This document shows positions 1 through 8,499 of a stretch of DNA of 64,000 nucleotides, piece after piece. Source of the stretch: Treponema sp. (GTDB lineage Bacteria > Spirochaetota > Spirochaetia > Treponematales > Treponemataceae). Both the position numbers and the translations under genes were made by a program. Under the pieces are notes generated by a model. It saw only the letters and a program-made list of their open reading frames with translations. It was not told the DNA's origin and did no database searches. Position 1 is the first letter of the stretch. Each line of letters opens with the position of its first letter. Location: positions 186,001 to 250,000 of the forward strand of contig JAEESZ010000004.1 in assembly GCA_016286535.1 (NCBI GenBank), given 5' to 3'.

Positions 1-417
1 TCAAAAAAAGAAAATTTTAAGATTCCAATTGGAAAGCATTATATGGCAAGAAACTGTTACTTAAGCCTGGACAGAAATAATGTAAGGCAAGGGGCAGAAG
101 TTATTGCCACTGCTATTAATTATATAAAGGAAGGTATAACTAATATTGGCGTTTTTCCTGAAGGTACAAGATCAAATGACTTACAGGTACACGAGTTTCA
201 TGCCGGAACTTTTAAAATTGCGGTAAGGGCAAACTGTCCAATTGTTGTAGGGGTTATTCAGGGAACTGAAAATATCCATAAATATTTTCCTTTACGAAAA
301 TCTGATGTTTATTTTGATATAGTTGAAGTCATTAAGCCCGAAGACTTTTCTGATATGAATACTATACAAATTGCCGAAAGGTGTCAAAAAATAGTTGAGA
401 AAAATCTAAAAAAATAA
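1..417 (+). CDS. 1-acyl-sn-glycerol-3-phosphate acyltransferase (PlsC family), C-terminal part
   Basis: The reading frame is open from the first base of the window, so the 5' part of the gene lies outside; about 138 C-terminal residues are visible. The motif FPEGTRS (positions about 154-174) is the conserved glycerol-phosphate-binding block of PlsC/LPLAT acyltransferases, and the following segment CPIVVGVIQG matches the hydrophobic proline-containing block IV. The family transfers an acyl chain to lysophosphatidic acid at the inner face of the membrane. The N-terminal HxxxxD catalytic motif cannot be seen because of the cut. A lipid kinase gene follows 53 bp downstream, which fits a phospholipid role. 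The family is clear; the exact acceptor is not. Confidence 0.85.
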   Translation, partial: SKKENFKIPIGKHYMARNCYLSLDRNNVRQGAEVIATAINYIKEGITNIGVFPEGTRSNDLQVHEFHAGTFKIAVRANCPIVVGVIQGTENIHKYFPLRKSDVYFDIVEVIKPEDFSDMNTIQIAERCQKIVEKNLKK

Positions 418-470
418 GATAATAGCAAGATATAAATGTTTGTTATATAAAAATGTAATTTGGAGGAAGT

Positions 471-1337
471 ATGGTTTATATTTTTATGAATCCTTTGGCA
501 AACAACCACAAAGGAGAAGAAGCAACAGAACAAGCTAAAACATTATTTGATCAGCAGAGTGTAAAAATTGTTGATGTAAGACACATTACCAATGTTCCGG
601 CTTTTATTGCAAAACTTGCAGCTGACGACAAAATTGTAATTGCTGGTGGTGACGGAACAGTTGCCCGCTTTATTGATGCAGTTTATGATTTGAATTTGAC
701 ACAGCAGGTTTATCTGTATCCTGCTGGAAGTGGAAATGATTTTTACAACGACATTAAAGATCGTTATCCGCCTGACACAAAACTTTTCCCATTAAATGAA
801 TATATGAAGGATCTTCCGGAGGTTGTTGTAAACGGAACTTACCGTCGTTTTATTAATGGTATTGGCTTTGGTATTGATGGATATGTTTGCGAAAAAGCAG
901 ATATTGAACGCGAAAAATCAACAAAAAGAATTAATTATACAAAGATTGCCATTAAGGGCTGTCTTTACGACTATAAACGTGCAAATGCTACAGTAACTGT
1001 AGATGGCGTTACAAAGACCTATAAAAACGTATTTATGGTTCCTTGTATGATGGGTAGATACTATGGCGGTGGTATGATGATTGCCCCAATGCAGGACAGA
1101 AAGAATGCAGAAAAAACTGTTTCTTGTGTTGTCTGGAGGGGAAGCCGTCTTGGTACTTTATTAAGATTTAATACTGTTTACACTGGAAAACAGGTAAAAT
1201 ACAAAAAAGCATATGAAGTAAGATCCGGTCATTCCATAAAGGTTGTTTTTGAAAAACCTTGTGCCTTACAGATTGATGGAGAAACTTTCAGAAATGTTTT
1301 AAGTTACTCTGTTACATTCCATAATCACGACAAATAA
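471..1337 (+). CDS. Diacylglycerol kinase-type lipid kinase (DagK/YegS family)
   Basis: This 288-residue protein has the DAGK catalytic signature GGDGT at residues 59-63 and the second conserved loop PAGSGNDF at 84-91, both in the N-terminal nucleotide-binding half. The C-terminal half is the usual beta-sandwich lipid-binding domain of this family. Members phosphorylate diacylglycerol or related lipids with ATP. A good ribosome binding site (GGAGG) precedes the ATG by about 5 bases. It follows an acyltransferase gene, so both may act in phosphatidic acid metabolism. The lipid substrate cannot be read from the sequence. Confidence 0.88.
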   Translation: MVYIFMNPLANNHKGEEATEQAKTLFDQQSVKIVDVRHITNVPAFIAKLAADDKIVIAGGDGTVARFIDAVYDLNLTQQVYLYPAGSGNDFYNDIKDRYPPDTKLFPLNEYMKDLPEVVVNGTYRRFINGIGFGIDGYVCEKADIEREKSTKRINYTKIAIKGCLYDYKRANATVTVDGVTKTYKNVFMVPCMMGRYYGGGMMIAPMQDRKNAEKTVSCVVWRGSRLGTLLRFNTVYTGKQVKYKKAYEVRSGHSIKVVFEKPCALQIDGETFRNVLSYSVTFHNHDK

Positions 1338-1340
1338 TTT

Positions 1341-1562
1341 ATGACACTAGAAGAATTCCGCTACATCGTTGATATAAAAAAAGTATTAGAGTTTACCTAC
1401 AAGGGAAAAGCTTACAATCTTAGATATGGTTCCGACGAAAAAGGAGAATATTTAAGATTTGGAGAAGTCTTCCTTGAAAAAAATTATTATTCTCTGGGAG
1501 AATTTTTAAATACAGCCAGAGTGGAAAACTCTTTTTTCAAAGATTTATTGGAAATTCTTTAA
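1341..1562 (+). CDS. Small conserved-looking hypothetical protein (73 aa)
   Basis: A 73-residue charged, soluble protein that begins 3 bases after the lipid kinase stop codon and ends 20 bases before the MATE gene, so it is probably cotranscribed with them. There is no signal peptide, membrane segment or recognisable motif. The composition is rich in aromatic, Glu and Lys residues, as in a small folded alpha/beta protein. There is no strong ribosome binding site, so translation may be coupled to the gene upstream. I do not recognise the family and assign no function. Confidence 0.6.
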   Translation: MTLEEFRYIVDIKKVLEFTYKGKAYNLRYGSDEKGEYLRFGEVFLEKNYYSLGEFLNTARVENSFFKDLLEIL

Positions 1563-1582
1563 TAAAATGCTATAAATTAAAC

Positions 1583-2926
1583 ATGTCTATAAAAACTCAA
1601 ATTGACATGACCAGGGGACCGATTTTTTCCAAACTGCTGGAATTTTCGGTTCCTTTAATTTTTTCCAGTATCCTTCAGCTTCTCTTTAATGCAGCAGATA
1701 TAATTGTTGTCGGTCGTTTTGCCGGCGACACATCTCTTGCTGCCGTAGGTTCTACAAGTTCCCTTATAAATCTTTTAGTAAACCTTTTTATGGGACTTTC
1801 TGTTGGAACAAATGTAATTGCTGCAAATTACTTTGGACAGGGAAACCGGGAAGAATTACAGAATACCGTTCATACTTCGATGCTGCTATCTTTAATAAGC
1901 GGTGTGATATTAACCTTTACCGGTGTTATTTTTGCAAAGCCTATTTTATATTTAATGCAGAGCCCCCAGGATGTTTTAAATCTTTCTGCGGTTTACCTGC
2001 GTATTTACTTTGGCGGAATTACCGCTTCCATGATTTACAACTTTGGAAGTGCATTACTGCGCGCACAGGGCGATACTAAGCGGCCGCTGATTATTCTGCT
2101 GATCGCGGGAATTATAAATGTAATTCTAAATCTGATTTTTGTAATTTTCCTTCACCTGGATGTAGCGGGCGTTGCCTATGCCACTGTAATTTCCCAGATT
2201 TTTTCTGCCGTAATGGTGGTTTTAATTTTGTGCCGGGAAGACAATGACTTCAGGCTGGACTTTAAAAAAATCACTATTGTTCCTCATATTCTTGCAAAAA
2301 TTATAAAGATTGGAATTCCTGCAGGTTTTCAGGGAATTATGTTCTCATTTTCGAATGTTATCATTCAGTCTGCAATTAATTCTTTCGGGCAGGTGGTAAT
2401 TTCCGGAAACTCCGCTGCCATAAACCTTGAAGGCTTTGTTTATACTTCCATGAACGGTTTTTCTCAGGGGGCTTTAACCTTTACCTCTCAGAATTTGGGG
2501 GCAGGTAAAAAAGACAGAATTAAAAAGATTGTCGGGATTTCTCATTTTTCAATTATTGTTATAGGACTTGCTTTAGGCTGGGCCGGAATCCTCTTTAATG
2601 ACCAGCTTTTAAGTTTTTACACTAAAACTCCGGAAGTTATAGAAGTTGGAAAAATAAGAATATGGGTAATTTTTTCCATGTATTTTATGTGTGGAATTAT
2701 GGATGCCATGGCAAATATTATAAGGGGCTGCGGTCATTCCTTACTGCCTGCAATTGTAACTATATTCGGCGCCTCTGTATTAAGAATCATGTGGCTGGCT
2801 ACAGTCTTTATGATACCTCAGTTTCATACGCCTTTTGTAGTCTTCCTTTCTTATCCTATATCCTGGACCATTACCTGGCTTATTCACCTTGTATGCTTCA
2901 TTGTGATTTTTAAGAAAATAAAGTAG
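1583..2926 (+). CDS. MATE family efflux transporter
   Basis: A 447-residue membrane protein with about 12 hydrophobic helices in two similar halves, as in MATE exporters (NorM/DinF type). Typical features are the N-terminal TRGPIFSKLLEFSVPLIFSS segment, the conserved helix around ADIIVVGRFAGDTSLAAVG and, in the second half, the equivalent GFSQGALTFTSQNLGAG stretch. MATE proteins export cationic drugs or metabolites using a Na+ or H+ gradient. It lies in a run of tightly spaced plus-strand genes, but the neighbours do not indicate a substrate. Confidence 0.93.
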   Translation: MSIKTQIDMTRGPIFSKLLEFSVPLIFSSILQLLFNAADIIVVGRFAGDTSLAAVGSTSSLINLLVNLFMGLSVGTNVIAANYFGQGNREELQNTVHTSMLLSLISGVILTFTGVIFAKPILYLMQSPQDVLNLSAVYLRIYFGGITASMIYNFGSALLRAQGDTKRPLIILLIAGIINVILNLIFVIFLHLDVAGVAYATVISQIFSAVMVVLILCREDNDFRLDFKKITIVPHILAKIIKIGIPAGFQGIMFSFSNVIIQSAINSFGQVVISGNSAAINLEGFVYTSMNGFSQGALTFTSQNLGAGKKDRIKKIVGISHFSIIVIGLALGWAGILFNDQLLSFYTKTPEVIEVGKIRIWVIFSMYFMCGIMDAMANIIRGCGHSLLPAIVTIFGASVLRIMWLATVFMIPQFHTPFVVFLSYPISWTITWLIHLVCFIVIFKKIK

Positions 2927-2938
2927 AATGTACAAACT

Positions 2939-3865
2939 ATGAATATGGAAGCTTTTATTTTAGGCTGTGGCGGAATGCAGCCTTTACCTTATAGACATCT
3001 TACTTCGGTTTTACTTCGCCGCGACGGAGATTTATTCCTTTTTGACGGTGGAGAAGGTACCCAGGTAAGCTTAAAAAGACTTAATCTTAAATGGAAAAAA
3101 ATAGATGCAATTTTTGTATCTCATACTCATGCTGATCATGTAACAGGTCTTCCCGGTATTTTAATGCTTAGTGCCCAGGTTGACAGAACCGAGCCTTTGT
3201 ATATTTACGGGCCTCCAAAAATTAAAGAATACATAGAAACAAGCCGTAATGTTCTTGATATGTATATTAATTATCCTATCATTGTAAAAGAAATTACAGC
3301 TCCCTGCATTGTTCATTCAGGAAAAGACTTTTATATCAGGGCCTTTCCTTTATCTCATACAAAAACCTGCGTTGGTTATACCCTGGAAGAACTTGACCGT
3401 CCAGGCGAGTTTAATCCTTTAAAGGCTAAAGAAATGGGGGTTCCATGTGGTCCTTTATGGTCTCAGCTGCAAAAAGGTTTTGAAGTAAGTGCAGAAAACG
3501 GCAGCATTGTAAAGCCGGAAGATGTTCTTGGACCAAAAAGAAGCGGCCGAAAGTTTTCTTTTGTAACCGATACCTTATATCTTCCTTCTATTGCTGAGGA
3601 GGTAAAAGGATCAGATCTTCTTGTTTGCGAAGGTATGTTTGAAAACGCCTTACTTGATCAGGCAAAAGAAAAGAAACATATGACAGCTTCTCAGGCTGCA
3701 CAGATTGCAAAAGATGCTGATGTAAAAAGAATGTGTCTTATTCATTATAGTCCCCGTTATACAGACAAGGAACTTCACGTTTTACTTGAAGAGGCCCAGG
3801 CTGTATGGCCTAAAGCAGAGCTTTCTAAGGACAGAATGCAGATAACTATTCCTTACGAAGATTAA
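2939..3865 (+). CDS. rnz: Ribonuclease Z (tRNA 3' endonuclease)
   Basis: This 308-residue protein is a metallo-beta-lactamase fold enzyme with the RNase Z signatures FDGGEGTQ (35-42) and SHTHADH (61-67, Zn ligands His62, His64, Asp66, His67), a later FPLSHT His, the FVTDT Asp and the HYSPRY His near the C-terminus. RNase Z cuts pre-tRNAs just after the discriminator base. This fits the tRNA genes in this window, none of which encodes CCA, and the CCA-adding enzyme at 44.1-45.5 kb. Met at residue 3 is an alternative start. Confidence 0.93.
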   Translation: MNMEAFILGCGGMQPLPYRHLTSVLLRRDGDLFLFDGGEGTQVSLKRLNLKWKKIDAIFVSHTHADHVTGLPGILMLSAQVDRTEPLYIYGPPKIKEYIETSRNVLDMYINYPIIVKEITAPCIVHSGKDFYIRAFPLSHTKTCVGYTLEELDRPGEFNPLKAKEMGVPCGPLWSQLQKGFEVSAENGSIVKPEDVLGPKRSGRKFSFVTDTLYLPSIAEEVKGSDLLVCEGMFENALLDQAKEKKHMTASQAAQIAKDADVKRMCLIHYSPRYTDKELHVLLEEAQAVWPKAELSKDRMQITIPYED

Positions 3866-3873
3866 TTTTATTT

Positions 3874-4608
3874 ATGATTGAATTAGAAAATTTTACAAAG
3901 TCTTATAATAAAAAAAGCTTCGCTGTAGAAAATATTTCTTTTTCTGTAGAAAAGGGAAGTGTTACAGCCCTTCTTGGAGTGAACGGTTCCGGAAAATCAA
4001 CAATTTTAAAAGCCGTTACAGGTTTCCATTATCCGACAGGTGGAAACATCTACCTGAGCGACAACATAAATTCAAAAATAAGCATACTGGAAAATCGGGA
4101 AAAGGTTATGGAGTATGTTGGTTATGTTCCGGAAATCTTTATTCTTCCCCAGGATCTTTATGTCTGTGATTTTTTAGACTATTGCGCAAATCTTCATAAT
4201 CTAAAAGACAAAAAAGACCGAATTGATTATGTTGTAAATAAATGTTCCCTTCAAAAGGTTTACAAAGATAAAATCAAAACCCTTTCAAAAGGATATAAGC
4301 AGAGGCTTTCTTTTGCCCAGGCGATTATTCATAATCCGCCAAACCTTGTGCTTGATGAACCTGTTTCGGGCCTGGATCCGGCCCAGATAATTCAGTTAAG
4401 AAATCTTATTGTAGAACTTTCAAAAGACAAGGCAATCCTGCTTTCTACACATATTTTACAGGAAGTTTATTCAATCTGCTCAAGCATATTTATAATTAAT
4501 AAAGGAAAGCTTGCTGCCTCAGGTAAAGAAGAGGATATTTTAAGAGAGACTAAAGAAGAAAGTCTTGAAAAAGCCTTCTTAAAGCTCTGCGGGGGCAGTG
4601 ATGAATAA
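3874..4608 (+). CDS. ABC transporter ATP-binding protein (GldA-like)
   Basis: A 244-residue ABC ATPase with Walker A GVNGSGKST (35-43), a degenerate signature LSKGYKQRLSFA, Walker B LVLDEPVSGLDP and the H-loop STH. It is of the ABC-2 type found next to GldF/GldG-like genes. It overlaps the next gene by 11 bases, indicating translational coupling with the permease/auxiliary fusion at 4598-6901. It energises that complex; the substrate is unknown. Despite the GldA resemblance there is no reason to infer gliding, because such modules are common in non-gliding bacteria. Confidence 0.92.
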   Translation: MIELENFTKSYNKKSFAVENISFSVEKGSVTALLGVNGSGKSTILKAVTGFHYPTGGNIYLSDNINSKISILENREKVMEYVGYVPEIFILPQDLYVCDFLDYCANLHNLKDKKDRIDYVVNKCSLQKVYKDKIKTLSKGYKQRLSFAQAIIHNPPNLVLDEPVSGLDPAQIIQLRNLIVELSKDKAILLSTHILQEVYSICSSIFIINKGKLAASGKEEDILRETKEESLEKAFLKLCGGSDE

Positions 4609-6901
4609 AAAAACAAGTCTTTTACGTTTTAACCTCAAAACTCTTTTGCATGAGCCGGTCATTTATTTTATGGCCATTCTTTTTGAGCTTTTCGTATCTA
4701 CAAATTTTTATATAAGAAAGGGCTTTTTTACAGGAAACGGAAATACAGATTTACTTTTATTTTTCTCTTATGTTCCTTACATTTTAATAATCATCATTCC
4801 TGCAATTACCTATAAGTTTAATTCTTATATTTATGATGCCTTTATCCCCCTCAAAACGTCAGAAATCCTTTTTTCTCATATAGCAGCTTCATTTATAATT
4901 TACCTCTTTTTTATTTTACTTTTACTACCATCTGCTTTATGTGTAAATTTCTTTGGGAGTCTGGCGCCTTCCCAGTTATTCTGCAGCATCCTGCTGCTGC
5001 TCTTTTACGGTTTTACCCTCATCACCTTATGCGTATTTATAAATGAATTAATAAGCCTGCCTCTCGTAAGTTTTATTACAGAAGTTGTAATACTTGCAGT
5101 CTTTAATTCGGCCCATTTATTTGTAGTTTATTTTTCTTTTTCAAATCTTATTTCTTCATTTTTGAAGGAAATCTCCTTTGCCTGGCATTTTAATTCGGCT
5201 TCAAAAGGAATCATAGATTCTCGTGATATTCTTTACTTTATAATTCTGTCTTTCACTTTTTTTGAAGCAGCCCTTATTTCCAATGAAGTAAAAAAGGGAA
5301 GGGTTTTTACAAAATCTAAGAAAATCACTCATATATTTACATTTATTCTGCTCTTTTTACTTCTTGTTAATTCTGGAATTTATCATTTTAGAATTGATAC
5401 TTCAAAAAATAAAAAATACAGCCTTACAAGAGATAGCAGGACTTTAAGTAAAGAAATAATTCAGCCTTTGAAAATTACCTATTACCGTTCATCTTCCTTA
5501 AGCAGTCTTTATCCTCAGATAAAAGAGGTGGAAGACTATATGATTGATTTTTCAAACCTTAATAAAAATATAAGTTTTCAAATAAAAAATCCTGACAAGG
5601 ATTCTTCTTTAGCAAAACTGCTGGAAAATTATGGAATTACAAGCCAGCAGATGCAGACTGTAAAGAATAATGGAACTGAATATTTAAATGTTTATTCAGC
5701 CCTGGTCTTTGAATATCTTGGAAAATTTACTGTAATTCCCTTTATAATGAACTGTGATTCTCTGGAATATGACCTGAATGTAAAGCTTTCTGCCTTATTA
5801 TTTGATAAAATCCGCCTGGTAAACATTGTAATTGGAAACGGAATGAGCCTGGACCAGGATTATGCTTATTTAGTTCCATGGCTTAATTCTCAGGGCTTTA
5901 TCTGCAATGTTATTAATGTAGAAGACAGTGATTTTACAAACAGTCTTTTAAAAAGCAGCGGTCCTCTTCTTGTAATCGGGGACTCAAATATAAATATTGA
6001 TAATGCCATTGCAATTGAAAATTATATCTTAAACAATCGGGGAAACGCCTTTTTGTGCATCAGTCCTTACAGTGTAAATATTTCTCAGGACTGGGCTGTA
6101 ACTGCAAATCTTAACACCAATCTGGTAGAAATGGCCGAAAACTGGGGCATATGGTTTGAAAATAAAATTGCCGCAGATATTTCTTCAAGTCAAATTACCA
6201 TGTACAGTCAGGAAGAAAGCGATCCTTTGAATCCTTCCAGCACTTATACAAGAGTTTTGAATTATCCTTTGTGGATTAATCTTCTGCCCCAGCAATACTG
6301 TAAAAACGGAGCAACACTTTTCTGGGCAAGTCCGATTACGGTGACTGTGGATTCAGAGGAAGGTGAAAGCAGCGGAAAAGCAGAGATTCTTCCAAAACTT
6401 GTTACAAGTCCTCAAAGTTATTTTTATGAATGCGATAAGGATTCTCCAAAGAATCTGATTATGACAAATCCTTTTGAACTTGAAAATGCTGATATTTCTC
6501 AAAAGGAACGCTTAAGCCAGATTCTTGGTGTGGAGATTTCCGGTCCTCTTCAGGGCTTATACAATTATGCTTCAACAGATAAAGCAAGGGTTTTTGTTCT
6601 TTCTGACCAGTATTTTGTAAACAGCCTTATGACAGGTTACATTGGCGGAGATTACGGAGATTACAGAAATTATGATTTTCTTACTTCTGAACTCCTGCTT
6701 TTAAATAACGAAGAAGAGCTTGCAAAAATTCATTCCAAGAATTTGAGGGATAATTCCCTTTATAAGATTTCTGATATGTCATCTTTTGTAAAATATCAGC
6801 TTATAACCTATGCCTTTATCTTCATGGTAATTCCACTTTTAATAATTTTAACCGGAGTTTTAGTATGGATAAGAAAAAAATCCCGCTTAATGCATATTTA
6901 A
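4598..6901 (+). CDS. ABC-2 permease fused to GldG-like auxiliary domain
   Basis: A 767-residue protein. Residues about 1-240 contain six or seven hydrophobic helices like a GldF/ABC-2 permease. After a further helix near 250-265 comes a large extracytoplasmic region with the ABC_transp_aux/GldG character (an ITYYRSSSLS start, the RxxD-type paired strand segments, and a LVIGDSN stretch). A final membrane helix lies near 735-757 with a basic tail. It thus combines what are two genes, gldF and gldG, in other bacteria. It overlaps the ATPase gene upstream and the DUF4340 gene downstream by 37 bases. The family assignment is by pattern; the substrate is unknown. Confidence 0.82.
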   Translation: MMNKKTSLLRFNLKTLLHEPVIYFMAILFELFVSTNFYIRKGFFTGNGNTDLLLFFSYVPYILIIIIPAITYKFNSYIYDAFIPLKTSEILFSHIAASFIIYLFFILLLLPSALCVNFFGSLAPSQLFCSILLLLFYGFTLITLCVFINELISLPLVSFITEVVILAVFNSAHLFVVYFSFSNLISSFLKEISFAWHFNSASKGIIDSRDILYFIILSFTFFEAALISNEVKKGRVFTKSKKITHIFTFILLFLLLVNSGIYHFRIDTSKNKKYSLTRDSRTLSKEIIQPLKITYYRSSSLSSLYPQIKEVEDYMIDFSNLNKNISFQIKNPDKDSSLAKLLENYGITSQQMQTVKNNGTEYLNVYSALVFEYLGKFTVIPFIMNCDSLEYDLNVKLSALLFDKIRLVNIVIGNGMSLDQDYAYLVPWLNSQGFICNVINVEDSDFTNSLLKSSGPLLVIGDSNINIDNAIAIENYILNNRGNAFLCISPYSVNISQDWAVTANLNTNLVEMAENWGIWFENKIAADISSSQITMYSQEESDPLNPSSTYTRVLNYPLWINLLPQQYCKNGATLFWASPITVTVDSEEGESSGKAEILPKLVTSPQSYFYECDKDSPKNLIMTNPFELENADISQKERLSQILGVEISGPLQGLYNYASTDKARVFVLSDQYFVNSLMTGYIGGDYGDYRNYDFLTSELLLLNNEEELAKIHSKNLRDNSLYKISDMSSFVKYQLITYAFIFMVIPLLIILTGVLVWIRKKSRLMHI

Positions 6902-7809
6902 TTTTTGCCTGCATTCTTTTAGTTATCTTATATAGTTTTTCGGTATTTAAAAAACCGGAAGCAGAACAAAGAAAAGCTCTTTCTACCGCCCTTGTTAATC
7001 CAAAATACAGGGATGATATTTCAAGAATCAGCATTCTTAACGGGGGTAAAAGCCTTACTCTTGATAAATCTTCTGGATATTGGCAGCTTCTTGATGATGA
7101 AAATGAATACATAAAACTTGCCGCAGATTCTTCTCTTGTTAATAAAATGCTTGAAGAATTAACTTCTGTAATAGAAGTGTATAAAGTTTCAGACAAAGGT
7201 GGAAAAGTTCTTAAGGATTTTGGACTTGAAAGTACAGGGCAGGAGGCCTTTATTTTTGATTTTTACTGTGCAGAAGAAAAGGCCGGTGAAATTTTATTTG
7301 GAAAAAATGATTTTTCTCAAACTAACCGATATGTAAAAAGCGCTTCTTCCACTACTGTTTACGAAACAAAAGATTTTATGCAGAATTATCTTTCAACTTC
7401 CATTCAATTCTGGAGTGAACCTTTTATAATTTCACAGTATGTAAGCGGTGGCATAAAAGCTTCTGATATTCAAAGGGTAATAATCAATAATAAAGTTTAT
7501 ACTCCTTCTTCAAAAGATTTTTCTTCTTATACTTCAAAACTTCTGGAATTAAGGCACGGAGGCTTTTATCAGACTGCTAGCAGTGCGGACGGTCAGAGTG
7601 CGGCTGGTCAGAGCTCATTCAGTCAGCTTGCGGATGGCGATGTGGCAGAAAAAATCCAGCTGGAACTGGGTAACAAAAATCAAATTGATTTATATGTTTA
7701 TAAAACAGAATTAGAATCTGAATATTTTTGTAAAATTATTTATAACCGGAAAGATTTCTTTTATTTTAATATAAGCGCCTGGACTCTGGGTAAATTAAAA
7801 TATGAATAA
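6865..7809 (+). CDS. DUF4340 domain-containing membrane-anchored protein
   Basis: A 314-residue protein with one N-terminal membrane helix (LIFACILLVILYSFSVF) and a long extracytoplasmic domain containing repeated blocks (ISRISILNGG..LTLDKSSGYWQLL and similar) typical of DUF4340 proteins. These genes usually follow GldFG-like ABC genes and probably form the outer part of the same complex. The start overlaps the preceding gene by 37 bases, and a GGAG lies about 9 bases upstream of the ATG inside that gene. It ends convergently with the CPBP protease gene, overlapping it by 15 bases. The function of the whole ABC-GldFG-DUF4340 set is not established. Confidence 0.8.
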   Translation: MDKKKIPLNAYLIFACILLVILYSFSVFKKPEAEQRKALSTALVNPKYRDDISRISILNGGKSLTLDKSSGYWQLLDDENEYIKLAADSSLVNKMLEELTSVIEVYKVSDKGGKVLKDFGLESTGQEAFIFDFYCAEEKAGEILFGKNDFSQTNRYVKSASSTTVYETKDFMQNYLSTSIQFWSEPFIISQYVSGGIKASDIQRVIINNKVYTPSSKDFSSYTSKLLELRHGGFYQTASSADGQSAAGQSSFSQLADGDVAEKIQLELGNKNQIDLYVYKTELESEYFCKIIYNRKDFFYFNISAWTLGKLKYE

Positions 7810-8463
7810 AACCAGTAAATTATAAAGAAAATGCGCACTTATATTGCACCATATGTTATGAGTTTTTTTATAGGCATAACGTAAAATAAGATGGGCAATA
7901 AAGGCATTAAAGACAGAAAGGTAACCTTCATACAAGTGGGCCAGAGAAAAAACAAGGGCAGAAAGGCTTTCTGCAAGAATTATAAAAATAAGGGCAAGCT
8001 TTTCTTTTTTAACTTTTATTCTTGAAAATAATAAAATAAGGGAGTGCGGAAAATAAAGCCTGTATAACAATTCTTCATAGACGGCACCACTTAAAAAAAG
8101 AAAAATGCAGTTTATAAGTTCAAAAGGTCCCTGTGGTTTTTGCACCGCAAGGGAAGCTTGTCCACTTTGAAAAAAAATCGAAATTATTTGAAAAATCAAA
8201 GAAATAAAAAATAAAGATGAAAAAACAAAAAGGCTGTTAAAAACAAAAAGATAAGCTTTAGTCTGTGCAATCTCTTCTTTAATGTAAAAAAAATAAAAAA
8301 GCAGGAAAAAAAGGCTTAAAATTATCTGTCCAAGGGGCATTTTCCAGCTGGTAAAGGGAGATGTTTCATAATTTCCTGCTCCTAAAAAGAGTGGCGGAAG
8401 GATAAAGAAGATTGTAATTAATAAAAATATTAGAAAATCTACTATAAATAAATGTTTTTTCAT
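7795..8463 (-). CDS. CPBP-family intramembrane metalloprotease (CAAX-like)
   Basis: A 222-residue protein with about six hydrophobic helices. It shows the three CPBP/ABI motifs in order: EELLYR (EExxxR), FSLAH (FxxxH) and HFLYN (HxxxN). These residues form the metal-dependent active site inside the membrane. The family includes prenyl-protein proteases, bacteriocin self-immunity proteins and membrane signalling proteases. It is transcribed towards the DUF4340 gene, overlaps its 3' end by 15 bases and is divergent from the PilZ gene. The substrate is unknown. Confidence 0.85.
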   Translation of the reverse strand: MKKHLFIVDFLIFLLITIFFILPPLFLGAGNYETSPFTSWKMPLGQIILSLFFLLFYFFYIKEEIAQTKAYLFVFNSLFVFSSLFFISLIFQIISIFFQSGQASLAVQKPQGPFELINCIFLFLSGAVYEELLYRLYFPHSLILLFSRIKVKKEKLALIFIILAESLSALVFSLAHLYEGYLSVFNAFIAHLILRYAYKKTHNIWCNISAHFLYNLLVLFIF

Positions 8464-8499
8464 AAGAATTATGATATTATATAGAAAAGAGGAAAAGTT

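Noticed and set aside
2662..2913. ORF inside the MATE gene in another frame
   Set aside because: Overlaps a conserved coding region completely and shows no start signal or domain.
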